From Shouchella tritolerans (GTDB lineage Bacteria; Bacillota; Bacilli; Bacillales; Bacillaceae_D), in assembly GCF_025770735.1 (NCBI RefSeq), contig NZ_JAODPB010000003.1:372001-436000 (forward strand): a stretch of 64,000 nucleotides of DNA. The letters run 5' to 3'. The position numbers and the translations under genes are program-made. This document shows, piece by piece, positions 8,224 to 16,526 of this stretch; within the stretch, counting starts at the first letter, position 1, and every line of letters begins with the position of its first letter. Under the pieces are notes generated by a model. The model was given only the letters and a program-made list of their open reading frames with translations, did no database searches and had not been told where the DNA came from.

Positions 8224-8422
8224 GGGAGATGCAACAGCATCTCCTGGAGGTTGTCGACAACGTCGACAAAATCACTCAACTGATAGAAAACGCTTGTCAG
8301 CCGAGGCGTGAAGTCGAGTGAAGATGCGAATAGAACGGGGGTTCATGAGCAAATGAACGAGACGAACAACGAAGGATGCGAGCGTTTGGCTACAGTTTGA
8401 GGGGAGATGCAACAGCATCTCC
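8224..8422 (+). repeat. Structured repeat element, copy 1, bounded by a duplicated hairpin
   Basis: The same 21-base hairpin (GGGAGATGC-AACA-GCATCTCC) occurs at 8224-8244 and 8402-8422. Between them is a ~157-bp core that is about 80% identical to a core at 62182-62335. The core folds well: TTGTCGAC/GTCGACAA (8251-8268), a basal helix CTCAA-CTG-TAG with CTACAGTTTGAG (8275-8286 with 8390-8401), AAACGCT with AGCGTTT, and GTTCAT/ATGAAC (8341-8358). Several differences between the two copies keep pairing through G-U or compensating changes, which suggests an RNA-level structure. The core has no plausible ORF. It fills the gap between peptide and enzyme genes, so it may attenuate or process the transcript. 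The family is not one I recognise. Confidence 0.75.
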
Positions 8423-8448
8423 CATTAACATAGTGGGTGGTGGTTTGA

Positions 8449-9741
8449 ATGGTAATGATTCCGTATCAAGTAAACGACGGGGGGATTGTCGGGCTGTTGC
8501 CGACCGGGAAAGTTCATTTTTTTGAAGAGGCGGCCAAGGCAGAATTCGACCGGTTTAATAAAGGGGAGCGCATTGACCTCACAGCTTTAAATCGCTACAT
8601 AATCCCTGACCCGTTAGTGGATTTAAATAAATTTCATTTAAGCGCGCCTGCGATTGCGTTTATTGAAACAACAAATTTATGCAATTTGCGCTGCAAGCAT
8701 TGTTACGCTAACTCGGCGTACAAAAGGCCAAATGAGATGTCAACCGAGTTAATCAAAGAGACGATTGACCAACTTGCAGACGCTGGCATTCTCCAACTGT
8801 TTTTAAGCGGGGGAGAAATTTTCGCCCATCGAGATGCGGTGGAAATTATCAACTACGCGAGAACAAAACCTTTTTATACACAAGTTTTTACCAATGGCCT
8901 TCTCATTACAGAAGAAAAGCTGGCGGCGCTGGCGCCAAACACGTCTTTTTTCATTAGCTTTGATACCGCTGACCCGGAACGGACGATTCGCGGGGGAATG
9001 GATTTTCCAAAACTGAGACAAAAGTTCGAATGGATGAAAAAGTATGGCCACGCGTTCAGGACGGCCATTTCTGTCCATCGCTATAACTTAGATGACGCTG
9101 AGGAAATTTTTGAATGGTGTGCCCAAAACGGCTATCCGCGCCCCCAATGGCTCGAAACCCATCCAATTGGCCGAGCGCTTATGCATCCCGACATCTTATT
9201 GCCACCGGAACTAGTCGATAAATCGATTGCTATCTATAAGAAATGCATGGACCGTTTCAGCAAGCCCGAATTCGAGAAACCACCTGCCAGTGAACCAGCT
9301 GAAGCGACGCGGATGTTTAGTTTAGAAACGGTTAAGTTTTGCCAAAAAGTTGAACGAGAAACGAACCAAGAGAAATGTGGACGGACGATTGCTTACATCA
9401 ACAGTGCTGGAGATGTCTATCCTTGCAGCAATTGCATGAGCAACGACGATTACAAAGCAGGCAATTTACGAGACCATTCTTTTAAAGACATATGGGAACA
9501 CGGCTTTGACGAATTTCGAAGCATTACATTTGATGAATTTACAGGGTGCCAAAGCTGTGCTGTTTACCAAGAAGGCATTTGGTGCCAGTTCCGTTGCCCG
9601 CCATTGGCTAAGAATGTTTCTGGCGATAAGCTTGGTTGTGGCGCAACCGAATATTTGCAGCGCTTTATGCTCGAGGCAAACCGTTACTGGGAAGAGAGGA
9701 AGCGAGCAGGTTACAAATTGCAATTGCAAATTGACCAATAG
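8449..9741 (+). CDS. Radical SAM/SPASM-domain peptide-maturation enzyme
   Basis: A 430-residue iron-sulfur enzyme. The radical SAM cluster motif CxxxCxxC is C78-C82-C85 (TTNLCNLRCKHCYANSA), followed by an FLSGGEIF motif of the SAM site. The C-terminal third holds at least nine cysteines (FCQ, KCG, PCSNC, GCQSC, WCQFRC, GCG) of a SPASM domain that binds auxiliary Fe-S clusters, as in enzymes that modify ribosomal peptides. About 60 residues precede the SAM core and could form a peptide-binding region, though no clear RRE is visible. ATG 8449 has only a weak GGTGG site, consistent with control by the preceding structured element. It is the likely core enzyme acting on the 43-residue peptide. 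Heme-d1/Ahb-type SPASM enzymes are an alternative relative. Confidence 0.85.
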   Translation: MVMIPYQVNDGGIVGLLPTGKVHFFEEAAKAEFDRFNKGERIDLTALNRYIIPDPLVDLNKFHLSAPAIAFIETTNLCNLRCKHCYANSAYKRPNEMSTELIKETIDQLADAGILQLFLSGGEIFAHRDAVEIINYARTKPFYTQVFTNGLLITEEKLAALAPNTSFFISFDTADPERTIRGGMDFPKLRQKFEWMKKYGHAFRTAISVHRYNLDDAEEIFEWCAQNGYPRPQWLETHPIGRALMHPDILLPPELVDKSIAIYKKCMDRFSKPEFEKPPASEPAEATRMFSLETVKFCQKVERETNQEKCGRTIAYINSAGDVYPCSNCMSNDDYKAGNLRDHSFKDIWEHGFDEFRSITFDEFTGCQSCAVYQEGIWCQFRCPPLAKNVSGDKLGCGATEYLQRFMLEANRYWEERKRAGYKLQLQIDQ

Positions 9742-9752
9742 GGGGAGTACAG

Positions 9753-11189
9753 ATGGCTCTGAATCAAACGGAATTGAATGTAGGCGAATTGCTTAAGAGG
9801 CATCCTGAATTGCAAATTTCTCACAATAATTATAACATTAATGTAACTGCCAATTTCGGGGAAACAGTAGAAGGAGCTGCTTTAGCTGATTTGTATAACC
9901 ACTTTGATGGCGCAAACAAGCCAGCAACATTGTATTTTCATGTGCCTTTATGTTCCTACATCTGTTATTTTTGTAATTACGTGAAAAAGTACTTGCCTCA
10001 AAATGGAAAAGAAGAAGAAGTGCTCGATAGGTGGGTAACCCTTTTAATTAAAGAGTCAGCCAGCACGATCGCACAAGCGCCTTGGGTGACGAAAGCAAAG
10101 ATCGAATCGATTTACTTAGGCGGCGGGACTGCTTCACTGATGAAACCGCACCAATTGGCAAAGATCGTTAAACACATTAGGGAACACTACACGATCGCTG
10201 ATGACTGTGAAATATCACTCGAGGGAAATCCGGACAATTACCAGGGCGATGAAATTGAACAGGCGCTGGAAATGGGATTTAACCGCTTTAGCATGGGTGT
10301 GCAATCGTTGGAAGACGAGGTGATTAAAGCGGTCGGCCGCAAACATGACAGAAAAATGTCGATTGATGCGATTAACAAGTTGCTTTTGTCTAACAAACCG
10401 TTCAATGTCGATATTATTTTTGGGTTGCCTCACCAAACTGCGAACAGTGTTGCCCGTGACATCGAAGTGCTCTGCGATATGGGTGTGCCGACGATTACAA
10501 TTTACCGTTTGCGCAATGCCGATAGGCAAAAGATGGGGATTGGCAATGTGTCATTATGGAATAATGACCGTGTGCGGGAAAAAATGGAAGCCGAGGGGCT
10601 ATTTCCGACGTTGGAGCAAACATACCAAATGCGCGAGGAGATTTTGAAGGTGTTCCTCAAGTATGGCTATGAGCCTAGCCCTTGCGGATGGTGGAGCCGA
10701 AAAAACACTTACCCTGAAGGCAATATTCCACAAATTTCGAAAAATAAATGGGAGCGCTATGACTCCATGATTGCCTATGGACCAGGGGTGTATGGCTGGT
10801 TAAATGACAAGGAAGGCACTATTTTACAAACCCATAATGTTAGCGATATTAATCGCTACGTGGAACGGATGGAAAACGATGAATCGCCGTCTTCTTTTGG
10901 CAGAATGCTAACGGGTAATGAAGCGATTTCCACATCATTAGGGTTTAATTACAAGTCAAACCAACCAATTCAGTTGAGCCGTTACCAAAAAGAGTTTCAT
11001 GTCGACTTGATCAATGACGAACCTTATGCAGGAGTCATTCGATCATTGCTCGAAAGTAATTTATTAATGAAACTTGATGACGACCGCTTGTTGCCTACCC
11101 TTGAAGGGGAAGCGCTGCATGAAGAAATTATCTCTGTCTATTTCCACGGGCAAATCGGACAATTTTCTTCGGAAATTTGCCATAAGTAA
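9753..11189 (+). CDS. HemN-like radical SAM protein, possible class C methyltransferase-type enzyme
   Basis: A 478-residue radical SAM protein of the HemN/HemW superfamily. The cluster motif is C67-C71-C74 (VPLCSYICYFCNY), then YLGGGTASLM, ISLEGNPDNY and FSMGVQSLEDEVIKAVGRKHD, all hallmarks of this group. The family includes coproporphyrinogen oxidases, HemW, heme-opening HutW/ChuW enzymes and class C radical SAM methylases that modify peptides. Its position in a peptide cluster makes the last role most likely here, by inference. It begins 11 bp after the SPASM gene, with GGGGGAG upstream. A housekeeping HemN/HemW role is unlikely because of the cluster and the diverged C-terminus. Confidence 0.8.
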   Translation: MALNQTELNVGELLKRHPELQISHNNYNINVTANFGETVEGAALADLYNHFDGANKPATLYFHVPLCSYICYFCNYVKKYLPQNGKEEEVLDRWVTLLIKESASTIAQAPWVTKAKIESIYLGGGTASLMKPHQLAKIVKHIREHYTIADDCEISLEGNPDNYQGDEIEQALEMGFNRFSMGVQSLEDEVIKAVGRKHDRKMSIDAINKLLLSNKPFNVDIIFGLPHQTANSVARDIEVLCDMGVPTITIYRLRNADRQKMGIGNVSLWNNDRVREKMEAEGLFPTLEQTYQMREEILKVFLKYGYEPSPCGWWSRKNTYPEGNIPQISKNKWERYDSMIAYGPGVYGWLNDKEGTILQTHNVSDINRYVERMENDESPSSFGRMLTGNEAISTSLGFNYKSNQPIQLSRYQKEFHVDLINDEPYAGVIRSLLESNLLMKLDDDRLLPTLEGEALHEEIISVYFHGQIGQFSSEICHK

Positions 11190-11200
11190 GGCGATATCGC

Positions 11201-11881
11201 ATGGAAATGAATCCATCCAGATATCGGTTGCACGAAAACATCCCTTTTGGTTCTAAAAAAATCGTTTTGATTGTCCAATCGGGGCAAATGGGAAAATTCG
11301 ATGAAGACGGCGCTGAAGGCGAGCGGCAACTATATGATCAATTGGAAGCAAGCTTGGTCGATGAAAAAATTGGTGTCTGCCGGTTTGATTTTCCAGATCG
11401 AGTCAACCGCAGAGAAAGCATATCAGACGAAGAGTATGGCTATCGGGCGTCGCGTTTAAGTGCGGTTTACCAACGGATAAAAGCAGCACACCCTGCGTAT
11501 GGCATTACGTTTATAGGGATGTCATTAGGAGCAAATCTCGTTTTAGAGAAGCTGCAAAGCGTTACAAGCCCTTCGTCAGCTGTGTTAATTGGCTTATATG
11601 TCGATGAGGCGGTTACTGTTGCCGAACAAGTTGAAGCGATCAGTCTTGTATATGGAAGCGAGGATTATATTGCGTTTGGTGAGAATATAAGCCTCGATGA
11701 TCTGATCGCCCCTGCGAAGTACAGCCAAACTGTCAGAAGCTGTATAAACAGCACAGCGCCAGTCGAAACATCGATTTTAAAAGGATTGGGACACTCGCTC
11801 AATCCAATGAACAGTGAGGCGGAAGGGCCAATTGTCCATCTTGTTCGCCTAGTAGGAGGAGGAAAATCGATTCATGAATAA
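11201..11881 (+). CDS. Alpha/beta-hydrolase-fold protein of the peptide cluster
   Basis: A 226-residue probable cytosolic hydrolase with nucleophile elbow GMSLGAN (Ser near residue 108), a likely Asp/Glu region at YGSEDYIAF and a likely catalytic His in GLGHSLNP near residue 192. It is small for the fold and has no signal peptide. It could act as a peptidase, thioesterase or esterase releasing or trimming the product. The reading frame overlaps the next gene by 8 bases, so it belongs to the operon. The substrate is unknown. Confidence 0.7.
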   Translation: MEMNPSRYRLHENIPFGSKKIVLIVQSGQMGKFDEDGAEGERQLYDQLEASLVDEKIGVCRFDFPDRVNRRESISDEEYGYRASRLSAVYQRIKAAHPAYGITFIGMSLGANLVLEKLQSVTSPSSAVLIGLYVDEAVTVAEQVEAISLVYGSEDYIAFGENISLDDLIAPAKYSQTVRSCINSTAPVETSILKGLGHSLNPMNSEAEGPIVHLVRLVGGGKSIHE

Positions 11882-12632
11882 AAGTGCCCAACGGTTTAAC
11901 CAAATCGCAGACAATTTTTTAAATAGCGAGGTTCACAAAGCAAGTCCCTCGATCGACCAGTTAAAGACGCTGTTAGGAGATGTGCATGACAAAGCGATTT
12001 GCGATGTTGCCTGTGGATCGGGCCATTTGGGGTTGGCGCTTGCGCCCCGCTCATTGACGAGTGTTGACCCCTCTGAATCTATGCTGGCAAATGTCGAAAA
12101 GCTTGCTGCTACAAAAGGGAAAAGCGTTAAAACCGTTTGTGCCTATGCCGAGAACTTGCCGTTTGAATCGGAGCAATTTGACATTGTCGTAACGCGGCTT
12201 GCAGCCCACCATTTTACCGATATCACGTTAGCGATAAAAGAAATGAAACGAGTAGTAAAAAAAGGCGGAACAATAGCGATTATTGACTTGGAAGGGTATG
12301 GAGACAAACAAGTTGACCAATTCAATCATGAATTGGAGCTCCTCCATGACGAAACGCATATTAAAAGCTATTCGTATGAACAATGGCTCGACCTTTTTAT
12401 ACACGAAGGACTAACAGTAGTAGAAGGGTTTAGCAATTTAAGCGAAAAGCCAGGAGGCATCAGCATCAAACGGTGGTGTGAAATCGCTTCTTCTGGTTTG
12501 GAAGCAGAGCGTGAAATCCGCGCTAAATTGGAGCAAGCGCCTGCCCATTTTTTAAAGACGATGGGAATTGAAAAACGAGAAGATGATTTTTACATTCCTG
12601 TAAGGACAGCAATGTTCCTTCTTACGAAATGA
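11874..12632 (+). CDS. Class I SAM-dependent methyltransferase
   Basis: A 252-residue methyltransferase of the UbiE/SmtA type. Motif I is ICDVACGSGHLGLAL (about residues 42-56), followed by the acidic SVDPSESML motif, then FDIVVTRLAAHHF and MKRVVKKGGTIAIID. It transfers a methyl group from SAM to an unknown acceptor, presumably an intermediate of the peptide pathway. The gene starts inside the hydrolase gene, with AGGAGGAGG some distance upstream, and ends 10 bp before the tautomerase-like gene. Confidence 0.82.
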   Translation: MNKSAQRFNQIADNFLNSEVHKASPSIDQLKTLLGDVHDKAICDVACGSGHLGLALAPRSLTSVDPSESMLANVEKLAATKGKSVKTVCAYAENLPFESEQFDIVVTRLAAHHFTDITLAIKEMKRVVKKGGTIAIIDLEGYGDKQVDQFNHELELLHDETHIKSYSYEQWLDLFIHEGLTVVEGFSNLSEKPGGISIKRWCEIASSGLEAEREIRAKLEQAPAHFLKTMGIEKREDDFYIPVRTAMFLLTK

Positions 12633-12642
12633 GGGGAAAGGG

Positions 12643-12996
12643 ATGCCAGTGATTACACTTCATTCACCGCTCGACTGTCCCGCGAATCAAGAGGTTCTTG
12701 GCAAAATCGCCAATACGGTCACAAAAGAGTTGGCGATCCCAACAGACCATTGCTGGGTACTGTGGAACAAAATCGAGCACGCCTATAAACAAGATTGGCT
12801 GACGAGCCCTTGTCCTGCTCCAATTGTCAAAATGGTTTGCAAACAAAGCCATTCATCCGAAAAGCTAAAAGCGCTTTTACCGAAAATCAAGCAAGTCATA
12901 GCCCGTTGTGAAGGCTGTCAGGAAGAAGAGATTTTCATTTGTGTGCAAAAAATTGAAAAAGGCCATTTGCTGATTCGAGACGAGGTGTGGACATGA
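12643..12996 (+). CDS. Tautomerase-like small protein with N-terminal proline
   Basis: A 117-residue protein beginning MPVITLHSP. Proline directly after the start methionine is the catalytic base of the 4-oxalocrotonate tautomerase/MIF superfamily. Length and secondary-structure pattern fit a two-unit 4-OT-like or DUF1904-like protein. It contains five cysteines (positions about 12, 37, 57, 66 and others), more than usual. In the cluster it could tautomerise or hydrate an intermediate made by the radical enzymes. The start has GAGGGGAAAGGG upstream, and the end overlaps the next gene as ATGA. The family call is moderate, the role unknown. Confidence 0.6.
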   Translation: MPVITLHSPLDCPANQEVLGKIANTVTKELAIPTDHCWVLWNKIEHAYKQDWLTSPCPAPIVKMVCKQSHSSEKLKALLPKIKQVIARCEGCQEEEIFICVQKIEKGHLLIRDEVWT

Positions 12997-13472
12997 CAGA
13001 CAAACAGCAAACGACAACGATAAAATACATTGGCCACGTCCGTTCGCCGCGAACTGAAATGACCGATGACCATTGGGGATCGGTCATTAGCGAAATTGTT
13101 GTGAACGAGGATATTCCCCTTTCTGCTTTAAAAGGACTAGATTCTTTTTCCCATTTGGAAATCGTCTTCCACATGGATCAAGTTGACCAAAGCAAAATTG
13201 TCTACCAAGACCGCCATCCACGCAATAATACAGGCTGGCCAAGCGTCGGCATTTTTGCGCAAAGAGCCAAAGGCAGGCCGAACGCGATTGGTGTGTCTAG
13301 ATGTGCGTTGTTGGAAATGAACGGAAATAGGCTTACCGTAAAAGCGTTAGACGCGATCGATGGTACCCCTGTGATTGACATTAAGCCCTATGTCAACGAG
13401 TTTGGCCCCATTGGCGAAGTTAGGCAACCGGGGTGGATAACCGAGTTGATGAAAAACTACTACAAGGATTGA
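12993..13472 (+). CDS. TsaA/TrmO-like SAM-binding protein
   Basis: A 159-residue protein with the TsaA (YaeB) fold known from TrmO, the enzyme that N6-methylates t6A37 in tRNA. Visible signatures are IKYIGHVRSPR at the N-terminus, GIFAQRAKGRPNAIGVSRCALL in mid-protein and AIDGTPVIDIKPY near residue 135. It is shorter than full TrmO and lies inside a biosynthetic cluster, translationally coupled to the tautomerase-like gene (ATGA overlap). It may therefore have been recruited as a small-molecule or peptide methyltransferase. A tRNA role cannot be excluded. Confidence 0.75.
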   Translation: MTDKQQTTTIKYIGHVRSPRTEMTDDHWGSVISEIVVNEDIPLSALKGLDSFSHLEIVFHMDQVDQSKIVYQDRHPRNNTGWPSVGIFAQRAKGRPNAIGVSRCALLEMNGNRLTVKALDAIDGTPVIDIKPYVNEFGPIGEVRQPGWITELMKNYYKD

Positions 13473-13477
13473 AGCAC

Positions 13478-14701
13478 TTGAAGCTATTAGCAGACCGTAA
13501 TTTCATCCTCTTTTTTTTCGGGTCGCTCGTCTCGAAAATAGGCGATAAGCTCTATTTGATTGCTATGCCATGGATCATTTATGAATTAACGGGCTCCTCT
13601 TTTTATATGGGCGTCATGTTCTTTTTAGAGACGATTCCATTTTTGTTCGTTTCCCCATTGGCAGGGCTGTTGGCGGATCGCTTTTCCCATAAGTTGTTGC
13701 TGTTTCTCTCTGCTTTCTTACAAGGGTTCTTTTTGTTAACGATTGTGATTGGAAACGCAGCAGCAAACCAAATTCCGATTATCTGGATTTTTGTTTGCGG
13801 ATTTTTTATTGCTTGCGGAGGAGCGATGTTTAGCGTTGTATTAAACAGCATCATTCCGTCGATGTTTCCAAAAGATAAAATTGTGAATGTTAATTCGTCA
13901 TTTCAGTTCCTTGACTCCACGTCACTGCTTTTTGGCAGTGCTTTGGCAGGGATGTTGATTAGCATGTTCGGTGGTTTTACCGTGTTGCTTCTTGACGCTA
14001 TTTCGTTTTTTATCATTTGCGCGGTTGTCTTGTTTTACCGAATCAAAAAAGAAAACATTAAAAAAATTGCCGGTGGCAGCTCTTGGAAACATCTAGTCCA
14101 AGGAGCAAGCTACGTAAAAAAACACGAAGTTCTTCAACCGCTTCTTTTAATTATGATGTTGGTGAACATATCCAATGCTGTCGTTGTCGCCTTACTTGTC
14201 TTTTTTGCGAGGGATACATTGGCTTTGGATTCTTCTCAGACGGGCCTCATTTATACAATTGCTGCCGTCTCGCAAGTACTTCTGACGTTTTTTATTCCAT
14301 TGATTACGAAAACATTCAAACGAACGAACCGGATGTTGCTCGTATGCTTAATGGTCAGCAGTGGCGGCATTGGTATTATCTCGCTTAGCACAGGGTGGGT
14401 TACGCTAGGCCTAGCGATGATGGTCCATACAGTGCCGATCATTATTTTTAATGTCGTCAATAAAACGTTAAGAATGCAAATAGTCCCTGACGATTTAATA
14501 GGCCGTGTCAATGGGCTGTTTTTAATGCTAAGCAAGTCGACGTTGCCTGTTGCTGGTTTAATCGGGGGTGTAGCGGCAGAGTTTATCCATATCCGCATCG
14601 TATTCGCCCTGCTGTGTATATTATCGTTAGCGTTGATCGTGCGCTACTGGTTCCATCCATTTAATCAGAAAGCGACCACTACGCTTGAAAGAATTAGCTA
14701 A
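13478..14701 (+). CDS. MFS transporter, probable product exporter
   Basis: A 407-residue membrane protein with about 12 hydrophobic segments and MFS features: FLFVSPLAGLLADRFSHK near residue 65 and a MetA/Bmr-like DHA pattern. TTG 13478 is chosen because it gives MKLLADRNFILFFFGSLVSKIGD, the usual MFS beginning, and has AAGGA 9 bases upstream. A GTG at 13433 would give a long odd N-terminus and a 40-bp overlap. As the only transporter in the cluster it probably exports the mature product or gives self-resistance. Uptake of a metal-product complex is less likely for this family. Confidence 0.8.
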   Translation: MKLLADRNFILFFFGSLVSKIGDKLYLIAMPWIIYELTGSSFYMGVMFFLETIPFLFVSPLAGLLADRFSHKLLLFLSAFLQGFFLLTIVIGNAAANQIPIIWIFVCGFFIACGGAMFSVVLNSIIPSMFPKDKIVNVNSSFQFLDSTSLLFGSALAGMLISMFGGFTVLLLDAISFFIICAVVLFYRIKKENIKKIAGGSSWKHLVQGASYVKKHEVLQPLLLIMMLVNISNAVVVALLVFFARDTLALDSSQTGLIYTIAAVSQVLLTFFIPLITKTFKRTNRMLLVCLMVSSGGIGIISLSTGWVTLGLAMMVHTVPIIIFNVVNKTLRMQIVPDDLIGRVNGLFLMLSKSTLPVAGLIGGVAAEFIHIRIVFALLCILSLALIVRYWFHPFNQKATTTLERIS

Positions 14702-14713
14702 AGGGAGTGGTGA

Positions 14714-15265
14714 ATGATGAAATTGGCTCTTCAGCCTTTGAATCTAGAGGACATTGAATTGGTTGATGAAATGTACAACGATGAAGCTGTGTTTCAAACC
14801 GCTATTTTAGGATACAACTACCCGCAAAGCCGATTACTCCTTAGAGGAAAATTGGAGTCTTGGATTACGAACAAATCACAAAAGCATTTTAAGATTATGG
14901 CTGAAGAAGCAGTTGGCATTGCGCAAATCCACGATATCCATGGAGTAAACCGTACGTGCAAATTAGGGATTATGATTAAGCCTGCCTTTTGGGGAAACGG
15001 TTATGGGCCAGAAGTTCTTCGCCAACTAGAACATATATGCTTTAACGGTATTGGATTAAGGCGTATCGAAGCAGAAGTGCTGGCCACCAATGAACGGGTA
15101 TTGGTGATGATGGAACAAGGCCACTATGAACGCGAAGGTGTCCGTAAAGAGGCGGTTTTTAAAAATGGCCGCTTTGTCGATGTCCACTACTATGGGAAAA
15201 TCAACGACAAATCAGTGGATCTAGGAAGATACGATTTAGGCAAGGAAGCCGAAAGGGTAAAATAG
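14714..15265 (+). CDS. GNAT-family N-acetyltransferase, last gene of the peptide cluster
   Basis: A 183-residue RimJ/RimL-like acetyltransferase: LGIMIKPAFWGNGYGPEVLRQLEHICF carries the acetyl-CoA loop (W-G-N-G-Y-G) near residue 95, and RRIEAEVLATNERVLVMMEQGHYEREGVRKEA follows the family pattern. It could acetylate the product for tailoring or self-protection. ATG 14714 follows GGGAGTGG, 12 bp after the exporter gene. A strong terminator follows at 15347. Confidence 0.82.
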   Translation: MMKLALQPLNLEDIELVDEMYNDEAVFQTAILGYNYPQSRLLLRGKLESWITNKSQKHFKIMAEEAVGIAQIHDIHGVNRTCKLGIMIKPAFWGNGYGPEVLRQLEHICFNGIGLRRIEAEVLATNERVLVMMEQGHYEREGVRKEAVFKNGRFVDVHYYGKINDKSVDLGRYDLGKEAERVK

Positions 15266-15593
15266 GCGGCGCATTGTTTTTAAAATAGCCATCTTTTTCA
15301 GGAAGGAAAAGTGACAGAGCGTCATCCCCCCGACTAATCACCACGCAAAACAGCACCTAATGGAGGTGCTGTTTTTTTTAGGTCATCCGTTATGACCAAC
15401 ATTCGAGCAAGGCATCCGTATAACAAGCCGATACATAAAAACATACTCCTAGTATTCAAGGAACAAATAAAAAGATAACGATCAGTTCGACGAAATGTAG
15501 TGAAGATACACCTACATGTGAAAAGCATGCGCTTATGTTGACTCAGCTTCGTGGCACGGTCATCGACAGGCTAAGCGATAAGTAAGCTCAAAA
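15266..15593. other. Gap between the peptide cluster and the convergent epimerase gene
   Basis: This 328-bp stretch between convergent genes holds the terminator at 15347-15380. No credible ORF, tRNA or copy of the structured repeat was found in it. Confidence 0.6.
15347..15380 (+). terminator. Strong terminator of the peptide cluster
   Basis: AAAACAGCACCT pairs with AGGTGCTGTTTT around AATGG and runs into a T tract. On the opposite strand the same hairpin ends in TTTT, so it may also stop transcription coming from the epimerase gene. Confidence 0.85.
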
Positions 15594-16526
15594 TCAGTGG
15601 CGTTTAAACCAATCGACAGTCTGTCTTAATCCTTCCTGGAATGAAACAGTAGGGCGGTAGGCAATGAGTTTTTCGGCAAGGTGGATATCGGCAAGGGAAT
15701 GTTTCACGTCGCCTGGCCGTTCAGGCCCATAGCTTGCCTGAATGTGTTTGCCCAAGAGCGAATTGATTTCATCTACCAGTGAGTTGAGGTCAATGCTGGC
15801 GCCTCCCCCTATGTTTACCGATTCTCCTTGTAGTTTTGGAGCGTTGGCTGCTAATAAATTGGCAGAAACAACATTATCAATAAACGTAAAGTCACGCGAT
15901 TGTGTGCCGTCGCCAAAAATAGTCGGTGGTTTGTCGTTTAGCATCGCCTTTATAAAGCTAGGGATGACGGCTGCATACTTGGAATTGGGGTCTTGACGAG
16001 GGCCAAAGACATTAAAGTAACGAAGCGAAATGGTTTCCAAACCATAGAGGTTATAGAAAACTTTACAATAAAGTTCACCTGCGTATTTGCTGACAGCATA
16101 AGGGGACATAGGGTTGCCAGGCAATTGTTCATGTTTAGGCAATGTTTCCGAGTCCCCATAAGCTGATGACGAAGCCGCGTAGATAAATCGACTTACTTTT
16201 GCTTCAACCGCACCTTGCAAGAGCTGAAGCGTACCAGAGACATTGGCATGGTTCGATCCGAGCGGGTTTTGAATCGACTTTGGTACAGACGGAATCGCTC
16301 CCTGATGAAAAACAATATCTACCTGCTTTAACGCAGATTGGACCGTTTTCTCATTTGTAAAGTCGCCATCGATAACGTCAACCTCATCAATAAATTCAGC
16401 GATATTTTCCTTTTTTCCTGTATTAAAATTGTCTAAAATTTTGACTTTTTCTCCTTTGGCCACAAGCGCTTTGGCAATATTAGAGCCAATAAAGCCAGCT
16501 CCCCCTGTAACTAGGTAAGTTGCCAC
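15594..16526 (-). CDS. NAD-dependent nucleotide-sugar epimerase (UDP-GlcNAc/UDP-glucose 4-epimerase type)
   Basis: A 310-residue extended short-chain dehydrogenase. NAD-binding motif TGGAGFIGSNIA at residues 7-18, catalytic AASSSAYGD and MSPYAVSKYAGE (YxxxK) near residues 120-150, and RYFNVFGPRQDP, typical of WbpP/GalE-like epimerases. It probably interconverts UDP-GlcNAc and UDP-GalNAc or the uronic forms for surface glycans. The start is GTG 16526 with AAGGGGGTG upstream. It is divergent from a glycosyltransferase series and near a UDP-sugar dehydrogenase, supporting a glycan role. Confidence 0.86.
   Translation of the reverse strand: MATYLVTGGAGFIGSNIAKALVAKGEKVKILDNFNTGKKENIAEFIDEVDVIDGDFTNEKTVQSALKQVDIVFHQGAIPSVPKSIQNPLGSNHANVSGTLQLLQGAVEAKVSRFIYAASSSAYGDSETLPKHEQLPGNPMSPYAVSKYAGELYCKVFYNLYGLETISLRYFNVFGPRQDPNSKYAAVIPSFIKAMLNDKPPTIFGDGTQSRDFTFIDNVVSANLLAANAPKLQGESVNIGGGASIDLNSLVDEINSLLGKHIQASYGPERPGDVKHSLADIHLAEKLIAYRPTVSFQEGLRQTVDWFKRH

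Noticed and set aside
8224-8422. Group II intron, HEARO/IS605-type RNA or CRISPR repeat
   Set aside because: The element is too short, has no ORF or domain V, and shows only two hairpin copies around a unique core. None of these fits.
9753-11189. Housekeeping coproporphyrinogen III oxidase (HemN) or HemW
   Set aside because: The CxxxCxxC and GGGT motifs fit the superfamily, but the gene is embedded in the peptide cluster with tight spacing. Only the superfamily is claimed.
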